Source: Pseudoalteromonas sp. NC201 (GTDB lineage Bacteria; Pseudomonadota; Gammaproteobacteria; Enterobacterales; Alteromonadaceae). From it: a stretch of DNA of 64,000 bases. Numbering within the stretch: the first letter of the stretch is position 1; every line of letters starts with the position of its first letter. This document shows, piece after piece, positions 8,700 through 16,618 of this stretch. The stretch is taken from assembly GCF_002850255.1 (NCBI RefSeq), contig NZ_CP022523.1, positions 1 through 64,000 on the forward strand. Direction: 5' to 3'. Made by a program: the position numbers and the translations under genes. The notes under the pieces are model-generated. The model was not told the origin of the DNA. It did not search any database and saw nothing but the letters and a program-made list of their open reading frames with translations.

Positions 8700-10172
8700 T
8701 TACTGCTTTTCAGGAATGTTTTCTAAGATCCCTTTCATTTGCTGCCAATATAGGCCAACGCTTGAAATTTCTACTTTTTCCTCGGGAGAGTGTGGAAATT
8801 TGATGGTTGGACCAAAAGAAATCATATCCATGTTCGGGTAAGGTTCTTTGAACAAACCACATTCAAGACCAGCATGAATAACCATAATATGTGGCTTTTC
8901 ACCGTAGATTGATTCATACATATCACGGAAAATAGCTAATACTTCTGAGCTTGGATCAGGTTTCCAGCCTGGGTAAGCACCACTAAATTCAATGTCTGCT
9001 TGTGTCAGCTCAGCCAGTGAACGCAACATACCCTCGACATCACTGCGACCAGAATCAATTAATGAACGGATCAAACATAGGACTTCTAAACTGTTATCTG
9101 TAGTAGAAATTACACCCATATTAAGTGAGGTTTCAACAACACCTGGAATATCGTCGCTCATGCGTACAACACCATTAGGGCAAGCATTGAGAAGCGCTAA
9201 TACTTTGCTTTCAGAAGCTTGGCTCATTGGCAACGTGGTACTTTTTGAGGTGCTGAGCGCAAATGTGATCCCGGTTTCTATGGCACATAATTCTTGCTTA
9301 ATGATGGTTTCATAAGCTTCAATCAGCGCCTGGAACTCGCTTATTTGCGTTTCATCAAAACTAATGACAGCGTATGCTTCGCGCGGAATTGCATTGCGTA
9401 GGGAGCCGCCTCTGATCTCGATAAGTCTTAGATCAAAGTCTGCAATATGGTGTTTTAAGAATCTTGCGAGCAATTTATTAGCGTTTGCACGACCAGTGTG
9501 AATGTCGACGCCAGAGTGTCCGCCGCGTAAGCCTTTTAGAGACAGCTCAAAGATTTGATGGTGTTTAGGTAACGCTTCTCGCACGAGTTGTAGAGTTAAG
9601 GATGCATCTACACCACCTGCGCAACCCATATAGATTTCGCCTTCTTGCTCTGAATCGGTGTTGAGCAGAATTTCTCCTTCTAACCAGCCAGATTGCAAAC
9701 CAAACGCGCCGCTCATGCCTGCTTCTTCATCAACGGTTAGTAACACCTCAAGTGGACCGTGTTTGATATCGTCAGCGTCTAATACGGCCAAACATGATGC
9801 CATGCCGATACCATTGTCTGCACCTAATGTAGTGCCAGTTGCAGTTACCCAATCATTATCAACATATGGTTTGATTGGATCGGTAACGAAGTCGTGTGCT
9901 GTATCGTCATTCTTTTGTGGCACCATATCAATGTGTGCTTGTAGTACAACAGGCTTACGATTTTCCATGCCACTTGTTGCAGCTTTTTTGATGAACACAT
10001 TACCAGTGTTATCACGACGTACGTCTAAATTTTTGCTTTTAGCCCAGTCAACAATAAAGCTTGCTAGCGCTTCTTCGTGTTTTGAAGGGTGGGGAATGGC
10101 ACAAATTTGGTCAAAAAACTTCCAAATTGCTTGTGGTTCTAATTGACTGATCTCGGTATGCGCTTTGAGCAC
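8700..10172 (-). CDS. pepD: Aminoacyl-histidine dipeptidase (beta-alanyl-histidine dipeptidase)
   Basis: M20C-family metallopeptidase that cleaves Xaa-His dipeptides such as carnosine, 490 residues (E. coli PepD is of similar length). Metal ligands are visible: LQAHIDMV (His80, Asp82), LGADNGIG (Asp119) and the catalytic pair in VDEEAG (Glu149-Glu150). The open frame extends upstream, but AAGGAG at 10179-10184, six bases before the GTG at 10172, fixes the start there; the GTG is followed by LKAHTEISQLEP, the usual N-terminus. Divergent and convergent neighbours make it a single-gene unit. Confidence 0.93.
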   Translation of the reverse strand: MLKAHTEISQLEPQAIWKFFDQICAIPHPSKHEEALASFIVDWAKSKNLDVRRDNTGNVFIKKAATSGMENRKPVVLQAHIDMVPQKNDDTAHDFVTDPIKPYVDNDWVTATGTTLGADNGIGMASCLAVLDADDIKHGPLEVLLTVDEEAGMSGAFGLQSGWLEGEILLNTDSEQEGEIYMGCAGGVDASLTLQLVREALPKHHQIFELSLKGLRGGHSGVDIHTGRANANKLLARFLKHHIADFDLRLIEIRGGSLRNAIPREAYAVISFDETQISEFQALIEAYETIIKQELCAIETGITFALSTSKSTTLPMSQASESKVLALLNACPNGVVRMSDDIPGVVETSLNMGVISTTDNSLEVLCLIRSLIDSGRSDVEGMLRSLAELTQADIEFSGAYPGWKPDPSSEVLAIFRDMYESIYGEKPHIMVIHAGLECGLFKEPYPNMDMISFGPTIKFPHSPEEKVEISSVGLYWQQMKGILENIPEKQ

Positions 10173-10178
10173 AATAAA

Positions 10179-10184
10179 CTCCTT
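10179..10184 (-). promoter_or_regulatory. Ribosome binding site that fixes the pepD GTG start
   Basis: AAGGAG on the minus strand, six bases upstream of GTG at 10172-10170. No comparable site precedes the longer frame. Confidence 0.8.
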
Positions 10185-10269
10185 GGATGAGCGATAATAA
10201 TATTGCAATATTACCACCCACCCAAGGGCAAGATCGAGCAATTAACCTTAATTCGGGAGAGTAGGTTAG

Positions 10270-11340
10270 TTATTGAGCTTGACTCGCAGCCACTGCTGGT
10301 GCAATCAACTCAAGACCTGTTTTATCGCAATCAGGTAAACGTGCATCCGACATCGCAATTGGGGTCGTTCTTTCTCCCCATTTTAAATAGCTCGCAGCCC
10401 AGGTTAATCCAGCGCCAAATGCCGCCGACATAATATTAGCGTGTGGCTTAATAAGACCACTTTCGACAGCTTCACACAGTGCAATTGCAATTGTTGCAGC
10501 TGAGGTATTACCGTACTTGTCGATATTGACCATGACTTTATCATCTGAAATTTCCAAACGATTTTGGATCGCTTGAATGATACGAAGATTTGCCTGGTGC
10601 GGGATAAGTACATCAATGTCTTCTAGTGATAGCTGTGCTTGGTTGAGTACATCATCACATGCTTCACTCATACCTTTTACAGCACGCTTGAAGATTTCAC
10701 GTCCCTCAAAAGAGAGGTCAGAAGGTCCGGTGCCTGCACAGCGGTCCATATCGGTACCATAGTTTGGAATGTGTAATATACTTCTGTCAGTGCTATCACA
10801 GCCAGTTTTGGTGCCTAATAGGCCGGTTGGTTCCTCACTTGCTTCAAGCACGACAGCACCAGCACCGTCGCCAAATAATACCGCGCTGTCGCGCTTTGCC
10901 CAGTTTACATACCAAGTCATACGCTCAGCTGCAACAATGACTGCTCTTTTAATCATACCGGCTTGGATCTGTGCGGTGGCATTTTGTAATGCATACAAAA
11001 AGCCCGAACAGGCCGCATTGGTATCACATGCTGCAGCACCCACGGCTCCAATATTCTTTTGTACTAAAGAAGCTGTATTTGCCACCATAGTTGACGGGGT
11101 GCAGGTTGCAAGTAGAACAAGATCGATGTCTTTACCTTCAAGTCCTGCACATGCCAAAGCGTGTTGGCTTGCAACCGTTGCAAGTTCGGCAGTGCTAACA
11201 TGACTAACGCGTCTGGATTTTATACCTGTTCTTGTACTTATCCATTCATCATTGGTATCAACGATGGTGCTAATTTCATCATTACTGATGCTCGCTGGTG
11301 GAATGCACTTACCCCAGCCCGTGATTTTTGCATAAACCAT
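10270..11340 (-). CDS. 3-oxoacyl-ACP synthase III (KAS III) family protein
   Basis: FabH-like condensing enzyme of 356 residues. The triad is present: Cys111 in [11 protein letters not shown], His248 in [10 protein letters not shown] and Asn278 in KYGNTSAAT. The core is FabH-like, but about 30 extra residues follow the usual end (after SYLKWGER). The gene is not next to plsX, fabD, fabG or acpP, so it is probably a second, stand-alone KAS III and not the housekeeping fabH. Its product could be a branched, short or special acyl primer, or a step outside fatty acid synthesis. The gene lies tail-to-head with pepD, 97 bases apart. Confidence 0.82.
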   Translation of the reverse strand: MVYAKITGWGKCIPPASISNDEISTIVDTNDEWISTRTGIKSRRVSHVSTAELATVASQHALACAGLEGKDIDLVLLATCTPSTMVANTASLVQKNIGAVGAAACDTNAACSGFLYALQNATAQIQAGMIKRAVIVAAERMTWYVNWAKRDSAVLFGDGAGAVVLEASEEPTGLLGTKTGCDSTDRSILHIPNYGTDMDRCAGTGPSDLSFEGREIFKRAVKGMSEACDDVLNQAQLSLEDIDVLIPHQANLRIIQAIQNRLEISDDKVMVNIDKYGNTSAATIAIALCEAVESGLIKPHANIMSAAFGAGLTWAASYLKWGERTTPIAMSDARLPDCDKTGLELIAPAVAASQAQ

Positions 11341-11383
11341 AGTGTCTCTTATTCTAATCCGACCAGTTGGCCAATTTTTTATT

Positions 11384-11486
11384 TATACCAAATCCTTCAC
11401 AGTATTGCCATAAAAGCGAAGCTGTGGCTTGTAAAACGGCGATATAACTGAGTTCGATCACACCTATTTTCGCTAGATTAGGTATA
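11384..11486. repeat. Short inverted-repeat element with TATACC ends
   Basis: TATACCAAATC at 11384-11394 is matched by GATTAGGTATA at 11476-11486 (10 of 11 positions after complementing). The interior carries TTCACAGTATTGCC and GTGGCTTGTAAAACGGCG. It fills the divergent space between the KAS III gene and the sensor kinase. It resembles a small non-autonomous element; other elements with related ends occur at 40923-41084 and 46738-46765. Confidence 0.55.
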
Positions 11487-11520
11487 ATTCTTTTATCTTA
11501 GCTTAGCTTCTTATATTTTC

Positions 11521-12762
11521 ATGAAAATTGCGTTTTCTCCCAGCTCTGCATTGGGTCAACTGTTGTTGTTGCGATCTGTGGCAATCATCATTCAAATAGT
11601 GATGCTCGCTATCGCAGCTCTAGTTTTTGGTAAACAATTTGATTTTGTTGCAGTGGTTGGAGTGGTGGCAGCGGAGTCGGTATTTCAGCTATTAAGTATT
11701 TACGCCTACCGTAACACAAAAGAAGCCGCGTCTATTGGTATGACAATGCAATTGTTGGCGGACATTTTGTTTCTTACTATTTTGTTGGACCTGACGGGTG
11801 GAGCGACCAATGCGTTTGTGTCCTTGCTGGTATTGCCAACGGTTATTGCAGCAGTAACTATTCCAACTATCAACATGTTGATGGTGTCGGCTGGGGCGAT
11901 TGGGGCTTATCTTTATCTTTATATAAAAATGTCTCATGAACATGTCCACCATATGGACATGAGCACTCACTTGCTCGGGATGTTAGTTAACTTTACTTTC
12001 ACTATTATAGTCGTTGTTACCGTGGTGAGCATATTGGTAAAGCAAAATCGAAAAAAAGAGCGGGCAATTGCCATGTTACGAGAGCAGCAGCTACAGCAAG
12101 AACAATTAATCGCATTAGGTAGTGCGGCCGCACAAGCAACCCATCAACTCGCCACGCCAATCGCACATTTGGCGCTATTACACGAAGAGCTGGAGGAGTC
12201 GTATCCAAAAGATCCATGTGTTCAAGAAATGTCGGAACCTCTTGGGAAATGTAAGGAGCAGCTTAATGTCTTTAGAGAATTCACTGAGTATATAAAGTCA
12301 GCGTCTAAACAAATGATAACTGCAGAGCATCTTGCAGAGCAGTTAAAAGAATTAACGAATTTACAATTTCCACGGCAGCATTTTCGATTCGATATTACTA
12401 ATGTTCAGGGGGGGCTGTGCGATGATCCTATGTTGATGCCTTCGATTTTGAACCTTATTAGTAACGGTGTGCGAGCAAATGAGCAAGCAAAACAGACGGA
12501 CATAGAGGTGATATTTACCTCCGAGCCGACTGAGCATGTGATAACCATTCTTGATAAAGGTGAGGGAATAGCAGAAGAAAGGCTAGCGCAGCTGGGGCAC
12601 AATGTAGTGAATAGTGAATCTGGGCTTGGCATGGCGGTACTGCTTAGTCATGCGACAATTGAACGGCTTGGTGGACATCTGCTTATTGAAAGCGACGTTA
12701 CCGATGGGACAAAATGTACGATTAAACTACCAAGGGTGAGTGATGAATTTACTGCTTGTTGA
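11521..12762 (+). CDS. Redox sensor histidine kinase, RegB/PrrB family
   Basis: Membrane histidine kinase of 413 residues with about six transmembrane segments in residues 15-173. The H-box ALGSAAAQATHQLATPIAHL holds the phosphoacceptor His208 and is RegB/PrrB-like. GGATNAF (93-99) matches the quinone-binding GGxxNPF heptad of RegB except for Pro to Ala. Cys244 in GKCKEQL corresponds by eye to the redox-active cysteine of RegB. The ATPase domain follows (N box LISNGVRANE, G1 DKGEGIAEERL, G2 GLGMAV). The gene overlaps the regulator gene by 20 bases, so the pair is co-translated. The expected signal is quinone-pool or redox state; the target genes are not visible here. Confidence 0.87.
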   Translation: MKIAFSPSSALGQLLLLRSVAIIIQIVMLAIAALVFGKQFDFVAVVGVVAAESVFQLLSIYAYRNTKEAASIGMTMQLLADILFLTILLDLTGGATNAFVSLLVLPTVIAAVTIPTINMLMVSAGAIGAYLYLYIKMSHEHVHHMDMSTHLLGMLVNFTFTIIVVVTVVSILVKQNRKKERAIAMLREQQLQQEQLIALGSAAAQATHQLATPIAHLALLHEELEESYPKDPCVQEMSEPLGKCKEQLNVFREFTEYIKSASKQMITAEHLAEQLKELTNLQFPRQHFRFDITNVQGGLCDDPMLMPSILNLISNGVRANEQAKQTDIEVIFTSEPTEHVITILDKGEGIAEERLAQLGHNVVNSESGLGMAVLLSHATIERLGGHLLIESDVTDGTKCTIKLPRVSDEFTAC

Positions 12763-13258
12763 AGATGACGTGCCTTACGCACAAACATTGATGAGGCGCT
12801 TGGAAAAACAAGACTTTGGTGTTGAACACGTCACTTTAATTGAAGATATGCAGGTGGCTTGTAAACGAGAAGCTTTCGACTACATATTGTTGGATATGAA
12901 GCTGGGTGAGTCCAACTCAATAAACTTCATAACACAAATCAAGCAGCTCAATCCAAGCGCTCGCATTGTATTATTAACGGGTTATGCTAGCATTGCAACT
13001 GCAGTTGAGGCGATAAAATTGGGTGCTGATGACTACCTAACTAAGCCAGCAAGTACCAGTTTGATAGTACAAACGCTATTGGGAGAGAAAACTCAAGAAA
13101 TCGTAGAAGAAGTCATGTCTCCAGAACGACTTGAGTGGGAACATATTCAGCAAGTTCTAAAGGCAAACGAAGGTAATATTTCTGAAACTGCACGGCAACT
13201 TAATATGCACCGAAGAACGCTGCAGAGGAAATTACAAAAGAAACCTGTTTATAAGTAG
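12743..13258 (+). CDS. Response regulator, RegA/PrrA/ActR family
   Basis: 171-residue regulator. The receiver domain has the acidic pair in LLVEDD, phosphoacceptor Asp51 in LLDMKLG, Thr in LLTGYAS and Lys101 in LTKPAS. A Fis-type helix-turn-helix ends the protein (EGNISETARQLNMHRRTLQRKLQKK). A short receiver directly joined to this Fis-like domain is the RegA/PrrA layout. A GTG codon at 12740 directly precedes the ATG at 12743; either can start. It is translationally coupled to the RegB-like kinase. In proteobacteria this pair controls respiration, carbon or nitrogen metabolism according to redox state; here the regulon is unknown. Confidence 0.88.
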   Translation: MNLLLVEDDVPYAQTLMRRLEKQDFGVEHVTLIEDMQVACKREAFDYILLDMKLGESNSINFITQIKQLNPSARIVLLTGYASIATAVEAIKLGADDYLTKPASTSLIVQTLLGEKTQEIVEEVMSPERLEWEHIQQVLKANEGNISETARQLNMHRRTLQRKLQKKPVYK

Positions 13259-13309
13259 GTTTTCACTTATACTCATTATTAAATAAAATGAAATATGCTG
13301 AGTTAGTCG

Positions 13310-13720
13310 ATGATATTCTCATTTGAAGCATTGAACCTTTGGGCAATTATTCTCGCCGCTTTGTCTTCCTTTATGTTAGGTGGTATTTGGTATTCGCCTA
13401 TGCTGTTCCAAAAAACATGGATGGAGGGGTGTGGGTTGACAGAGCTTGACTTACAAACGAGCGATCCCAAGATGACTTTTGGCGTCGCATTTCTGTTATC
13501 TTTGTTGTCCGCTGTGTTTATGGCTGTGATGCTTGATCTATCGCTCTCTTTGTTAGCGGCTACCGGAGTTGGGCTTGGTGTGGGAGTTTTTTTCGTCGCC
13601 TGTTCATTAGGAATAAGCTATATATTTGAGCAGCGCCCGATGAAACTGTTTTTAGTCAACGGTGGCTATCATGTGTTACAGTTTACGCTCATTGCATTTG
13701 TACTTAGGATCATGAGCTAA
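13310..13720 (+). CDS. DUF1761-family membrane protein
   Basis: 136 residues with four predicted transmembrane segments. FMLGGIWYSPMLFQKTWMEGCGL near residues 20-45 is the DUF1761 signature region (GxxWYSPxxF). Function unknown. It starts 51 bases after the RegA-like gene and six bases before the next gene, so it may share transcription with both. Confidence 0.75.
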   Translation: MIFSFEALNLWAIILAALSSFMLGGIWYSPMLFQKTWMEGCGLTELDLQTSDPKMTFGVAFLLSLLSAVFMAVMLDLSLSLLAATGVGLGVGVFFVACSLGISYIFEQRPMKLFLVNGGYHVLQFTLIAFVLRIMS

Positions 13721-13726
13721 CTCGGT

Positions 13727-13978
13727 ATGGCAAAACCCAATAAAAAAGGCCCTGTTAGAACCGTCGATATTTATTGTTCTGGATGCCGCCAGCAGCTATT
13801 TAAGTATCGTAAGGGAGGCAAGGGCAGCCTCGTCAAATGTTTTAAAGAACGGATCACCCAGGACTTTACCACCAACCAAGTAAACTGCCCCAATTGTGAG
13901 CAAGAGTTTGCCCGGGATACATTAGTGAGAGGTGCGCCAGCACTGAAAATGATTGGTGGCAAGGTCACCTTCAAGTAG
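13727..13978 (+). CDS. Small zinc-ribbon protein
   Basis: 83 residues. Cys pairs in CSGC (about 13-16) and CPNC (about 54-57) probably bind one zinc ion. The stretch between them is basic (KYRKGGKGSLVKCF). It looks like a conserved hypothetical protein with a nucleic-acid-binding or rubredoxin-like zinc ribbon, but no function can be given. It follows the DUF1761 gene with a six-base gap. Confidence 0.65.
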   Translation: MAKPNKKGPVRTVDIYCSGCRQQLFKYRKGGKGSLVKCFKERITQDFTTNQVNCPNCEQEFARDTLVRGAPALKMIGGKVTFK

Positions 13979-14149
13979 TCATTACTTGAATTTTCATTGC
14001 TCACTTTTTGTTGTTATCAGACAAATGTCCTGTCTTGAATTTCCCAGTTTGTTACTATTTCGCCGTTTGGCTTTGCTGTTTCAATGAATGAAAATGACCC
14101 TTCCCATGGAACTGGGCCAGCCTATTGGGTCTTGCTAAATGGAAAAAAC

Positions 14150-14410
14150 ATGATCGATTTAATGTTCGATATCATCGGTATGACAGGCACTTTCTTGGTT
14201 GTTGGTGCATTCTTTATGCTACAGCTGGAAAAGGCATCTCCCGATAGTTTAACGTATAACTTGATGAATTTAAGTGGTGCGATCCTACTACTGATTAGTC
14301 TTTGTTATAACTTTAACCTTGCAAGCTTTGTGATAGAGTTATTTTGGATCGCAGCGTCTTTAATTGGTTTATTTAAATATTTCAAAGCGAGAAAGTTGGC
14401 ATCTGCTTAG
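14150..14410 (+). CDS. CBU_0592-type small membrane protein
   Basis: An 86-residue protein with three hydrophobic helices; GMTGTFLVVGAFFMLQLEKA...YNLMNLSGAILLLISL follows the CBU_0592 domain pattern. Function unknown. The frame is open from an ATG at 14084, but the ATG at 14150 starts at the conserved region and gives a normal length for the family, so I prefer it. The ATG at 14162 is also possible. Confidence 0.6.
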   Translation: MIDLMFDIIGMTGTFLVVGAFFMLQLEKASPDSLTYNLMNLSGAILLLISLCYNFNLASFVIELFWIAASLIGLFKYFKARKLASA

Positions 14411-14487
14411 GGTCTAAAAGAAAAGGCTAATCAAAAACTTGCGTAGTGGCTAGGAGCAAGTATTATTAAGTTAATCATATGCTGCTA

Positions 14488-14514
14488 CGTAGGTTAGAGT
14501 AATCTAACACTACG
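14488..14514 (+). promoter_or_regulatory. Hairpin or operator upstream of a TonB receptor
   Basis: CGTAGGTTAGA (14488-14498) pairs with TCTAACACTACG (14503-14514) across a four-base loop, with one bulged A. It ends 32 bases before the receptor ATG and has no T tract, so a leader hairpin or a regulator site is more likely than a terminator. Confidence 0.5.
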
Positions 14515-14546
14515 AGTGAAGTGTGGGAACATAGAGCTCGTATAAT

Positions 14547-16556
14547 ATGAAAAACTTAAGCGCGTTAATTAAAGTCACTCCATTCTTAATTCCTTTTGCG
14601 GTAGTCGCTGAACCAGAAGCTATGGACGCCGACCTTTATCAGCTGTCGTTTGAAGAGCTGTTGAATGTAAACGTCTCTATCGCAACCAAAACCGATGAGA
14701 CTAGGGCATCGGTTCCCTCTAGTATTACTGTCTTTAATTCAGAACAAATCAATAGCCTAGGTGTCGACAATGTTTATGATTTAATGAATTTTGTACCTGG
14801 CTTTCAATCTACTCGAGGCGATTGGGTTGGAGCCGTGCCAAAAGAGCATACCCGTGGTGTGTATCTGGATACTGGACATGTGTTAGTGATGATTGACGGG
14901 CAAAGGCTGAATGAGTCTTCATTCGGTAAAGCGTCGGTCTACACCCCGTACATTCCCATTGAAATTATCAATAAAGTTGAATTTATTCGAGGCCCGGGCT
15001 CCGCACTTTATGGCAGCAATGCCTTTCTTGGTGTAATGAATATTATTACCAAAAAACATAGTAATCAGCTTTCTGTTGGCTATGGTGAGCATGGCAGCGC
15101 TCAAGCGGCGATCAATATTTCAAAGCAAGTGTCTAACGAAACACTGGTCTACGCTAATATTGCATTTAATAAACGCACTGGTGATAGCTATTTTGGAGGT
15201 GCCGTAAAAGACCCGTTAGAATCACTTTTTGCTGTGTTTGGCGGCAATCATCAAGCGTTAACATGGCAAGTAAGGTTTAACCGCACTCAACTTGACGAGT
15301 TTTTAAATCTTTCCCGTTATTCCCCTGAAAACGAACACAAAAGCGAGAACTATGCGGCAACATTTGAGTATCAGTGGCAAATTACTGAGTTACTCGAGTT
15401 AACCCATAAACTGAGCTTTATTGAGCATAACATTGAAAGTGCAGGGCTCATCGTTACAGCAGCAGAAATAGGTATCACGCAAGGAGGTGACTTTTTAGTT
15501 GGCCCAGCTTGGCAATCTAGAGACTTAACTTATAACCTAGATGGTGGTTATAAACAAAATGACCATTTACAATGGAATTTCGGGATTGAGTTGTCAAAGG
15601 AAGAGCAAAGTAAAGCAGGTGTAAGAACTACTTACTATGACCAAACTGCTGGTGACATCATTATTTATAACCATACCTATTTGGGTGGTGTGCAGACAAT
15701 ATCTGACTACGCGCCATTTTATTCGCTACGTCAGGATTTTGATTCTTATGCGGGTTATGTTCAAGCTAAGCATCGATTTAGCGAGCAACTTAGTATGTTT
15801 GCAGGAGCACGATATGACGAAGTGAAAGACATAGACGATAATTTATCGCCAAGGCTTGCATTCGTTTACGGCTACGATGAAGCAAACACTTTTAAGCTAC
15901 AATATGGAGAGTCTTTTCGTACACCAGTCAGTAATGAGCTTAACTCAAACGATGACGTTACATCAGGTAATTCGAACTTAACTTCAGAATATGTAAAAAC
16001 GACAGAGCTGGTCTGGCATTATCAAGACGAGTCCAAACAATTTGACGCGGTACTGTTTAACAATGAACTAGAAGATTTTATTAATCTTGTATCCATTGAT
16101 GATGAGCAAGCTGAGTTTACATTTGATAATGTCTTTGAGACGAGTATGCAGGGTATTGAAGTTAATGCTAATTTTAATTTAAGTGACTCAACATGGATAC
16201 AAGGTGCATACACCCAGTTATTTGACGAGCCATTAAACGGCAGTTTTAAAAAGTTTGCTGCGCTTGCCTTTACTCATAAAAGAGGGGCGGTAGAAGTTAC
16301 TTTAAATGCAATTTGGCGAGACACAACATTGATACTTGCACCCCCAGAGTCAACTGTAGATGATTTCAAGCAGTCAAGTTACTACCTCATTGGCGGTACC
16401 GTTTCTTTTAATTTGGATAACAATACTAAAATTCAACTGAAAGCTGAAAATCTTTTTGATAAAAAATACACTGTATTTGATCCAAGATTGATTGATGGTC
16501 ATGTGCCACAACAGGGCAGAAATTTATTGATTCAGTATATTAAGAATTTTAATTAG
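14547..16556 (+). CDS. TonB-dependent receptor, CirA/BtuB-like size class
   Basis: 669-residue outer-membrane receptor with a short signal peptide (to about residue 22). The N-terminus of the mature protein has FEELLNVNVSIATKTDET, then plug motifs PSSITVFNSEQI and KVEFIRGPGSALYGSNAFLGVMN, and a beta-barrel with the final segment ENLFDKKYTVFDPR...NLLIQYIKNFN. The plug style is that of colicin I/vitamin B12-type receptors; the ligand is not evident. The last residue is Asn, not the usual aromatic. A strong terminator follows at 16585. Confidence 0.88.
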   Translation: MKNLSALIKVTPFLIPFAVVAEPEAMDADLYQLSFEELLNVNVSIATKTDETRASVPSSITVFNSEQINSLGVDNVYDLMNFVPGFQSTRGDWVGAVPKEHTRGVYLDTGHVLVMIDGQRLNESSFGKASVYTPYIPIEIINKVEFIRGPGSALYGSNAFLGVMNIITKKHSNQLSVGYGEHGSAQAAINISKQVSNETLVYANIAFNKRTGDSYFGGAVKDPLESLFAVFGGNHQALTWQVRFNRTQLDEFLNLSRYSPENEHKSENYAATFEYQWQITELLELTHKLSFIEHNIESAGLIVTAAEIGITQGGDFLVGPAWQSRDLTYNLDGGYKQNDHLQWNFGIELSKEEQSKAGVRTTYYDQTAGDIIIYNHTYLGGVQTISDYAPFYSLRQDFDSYAGYVQAKHRFSEQLSMFAGARYDEVKDIDDNLSPRLAFVYGYDEANTFKLQYGESFRTPVSNELNSNDDVTSGNSNLTSEYVKTTELVWHYQDESKQFDAVLFNNELEDFINLVSIDDEQAEFTFDNVFETSMQGIEVNANFNLSDSTWIQGAYTQLFDEPLNGSFKKFAALAFTHKRGAVEVTLNAIWRDTTLILAPPESTVDDFKQSSYYLIGGTVSFNLDNNTKIQLKAENLFDKKYTVFDPRLIDGHVPQQGRNLLIQYIKNFN

Positions 16557-16584
16557 CTGATGGGGTAGGTGTTTATAGAATGAA

Positions 16585-16616
16585 TGTGCCACCTATACGG
16601 TGGCACATTTTTTATT
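16585..16616 (+). terminator. Rho-independent terminator
   Basis: TGTGCCACC (16585-16593) and GGTGGCACA (16599-16607) pair perfectly over nine bases with a five-base loop, followed by TTTTTTATT. It closes the receptor gene at 14547-16556. Confidence 0.9.
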
Positions 16617-16618
16617 AC

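Noticed and set aside
13241..13262. AAACCT...AGGTTT as a terminator of the two-component operon.
   Set aside because: Only six base pairs and a ten-base loop, with a short T run; too weak to call.
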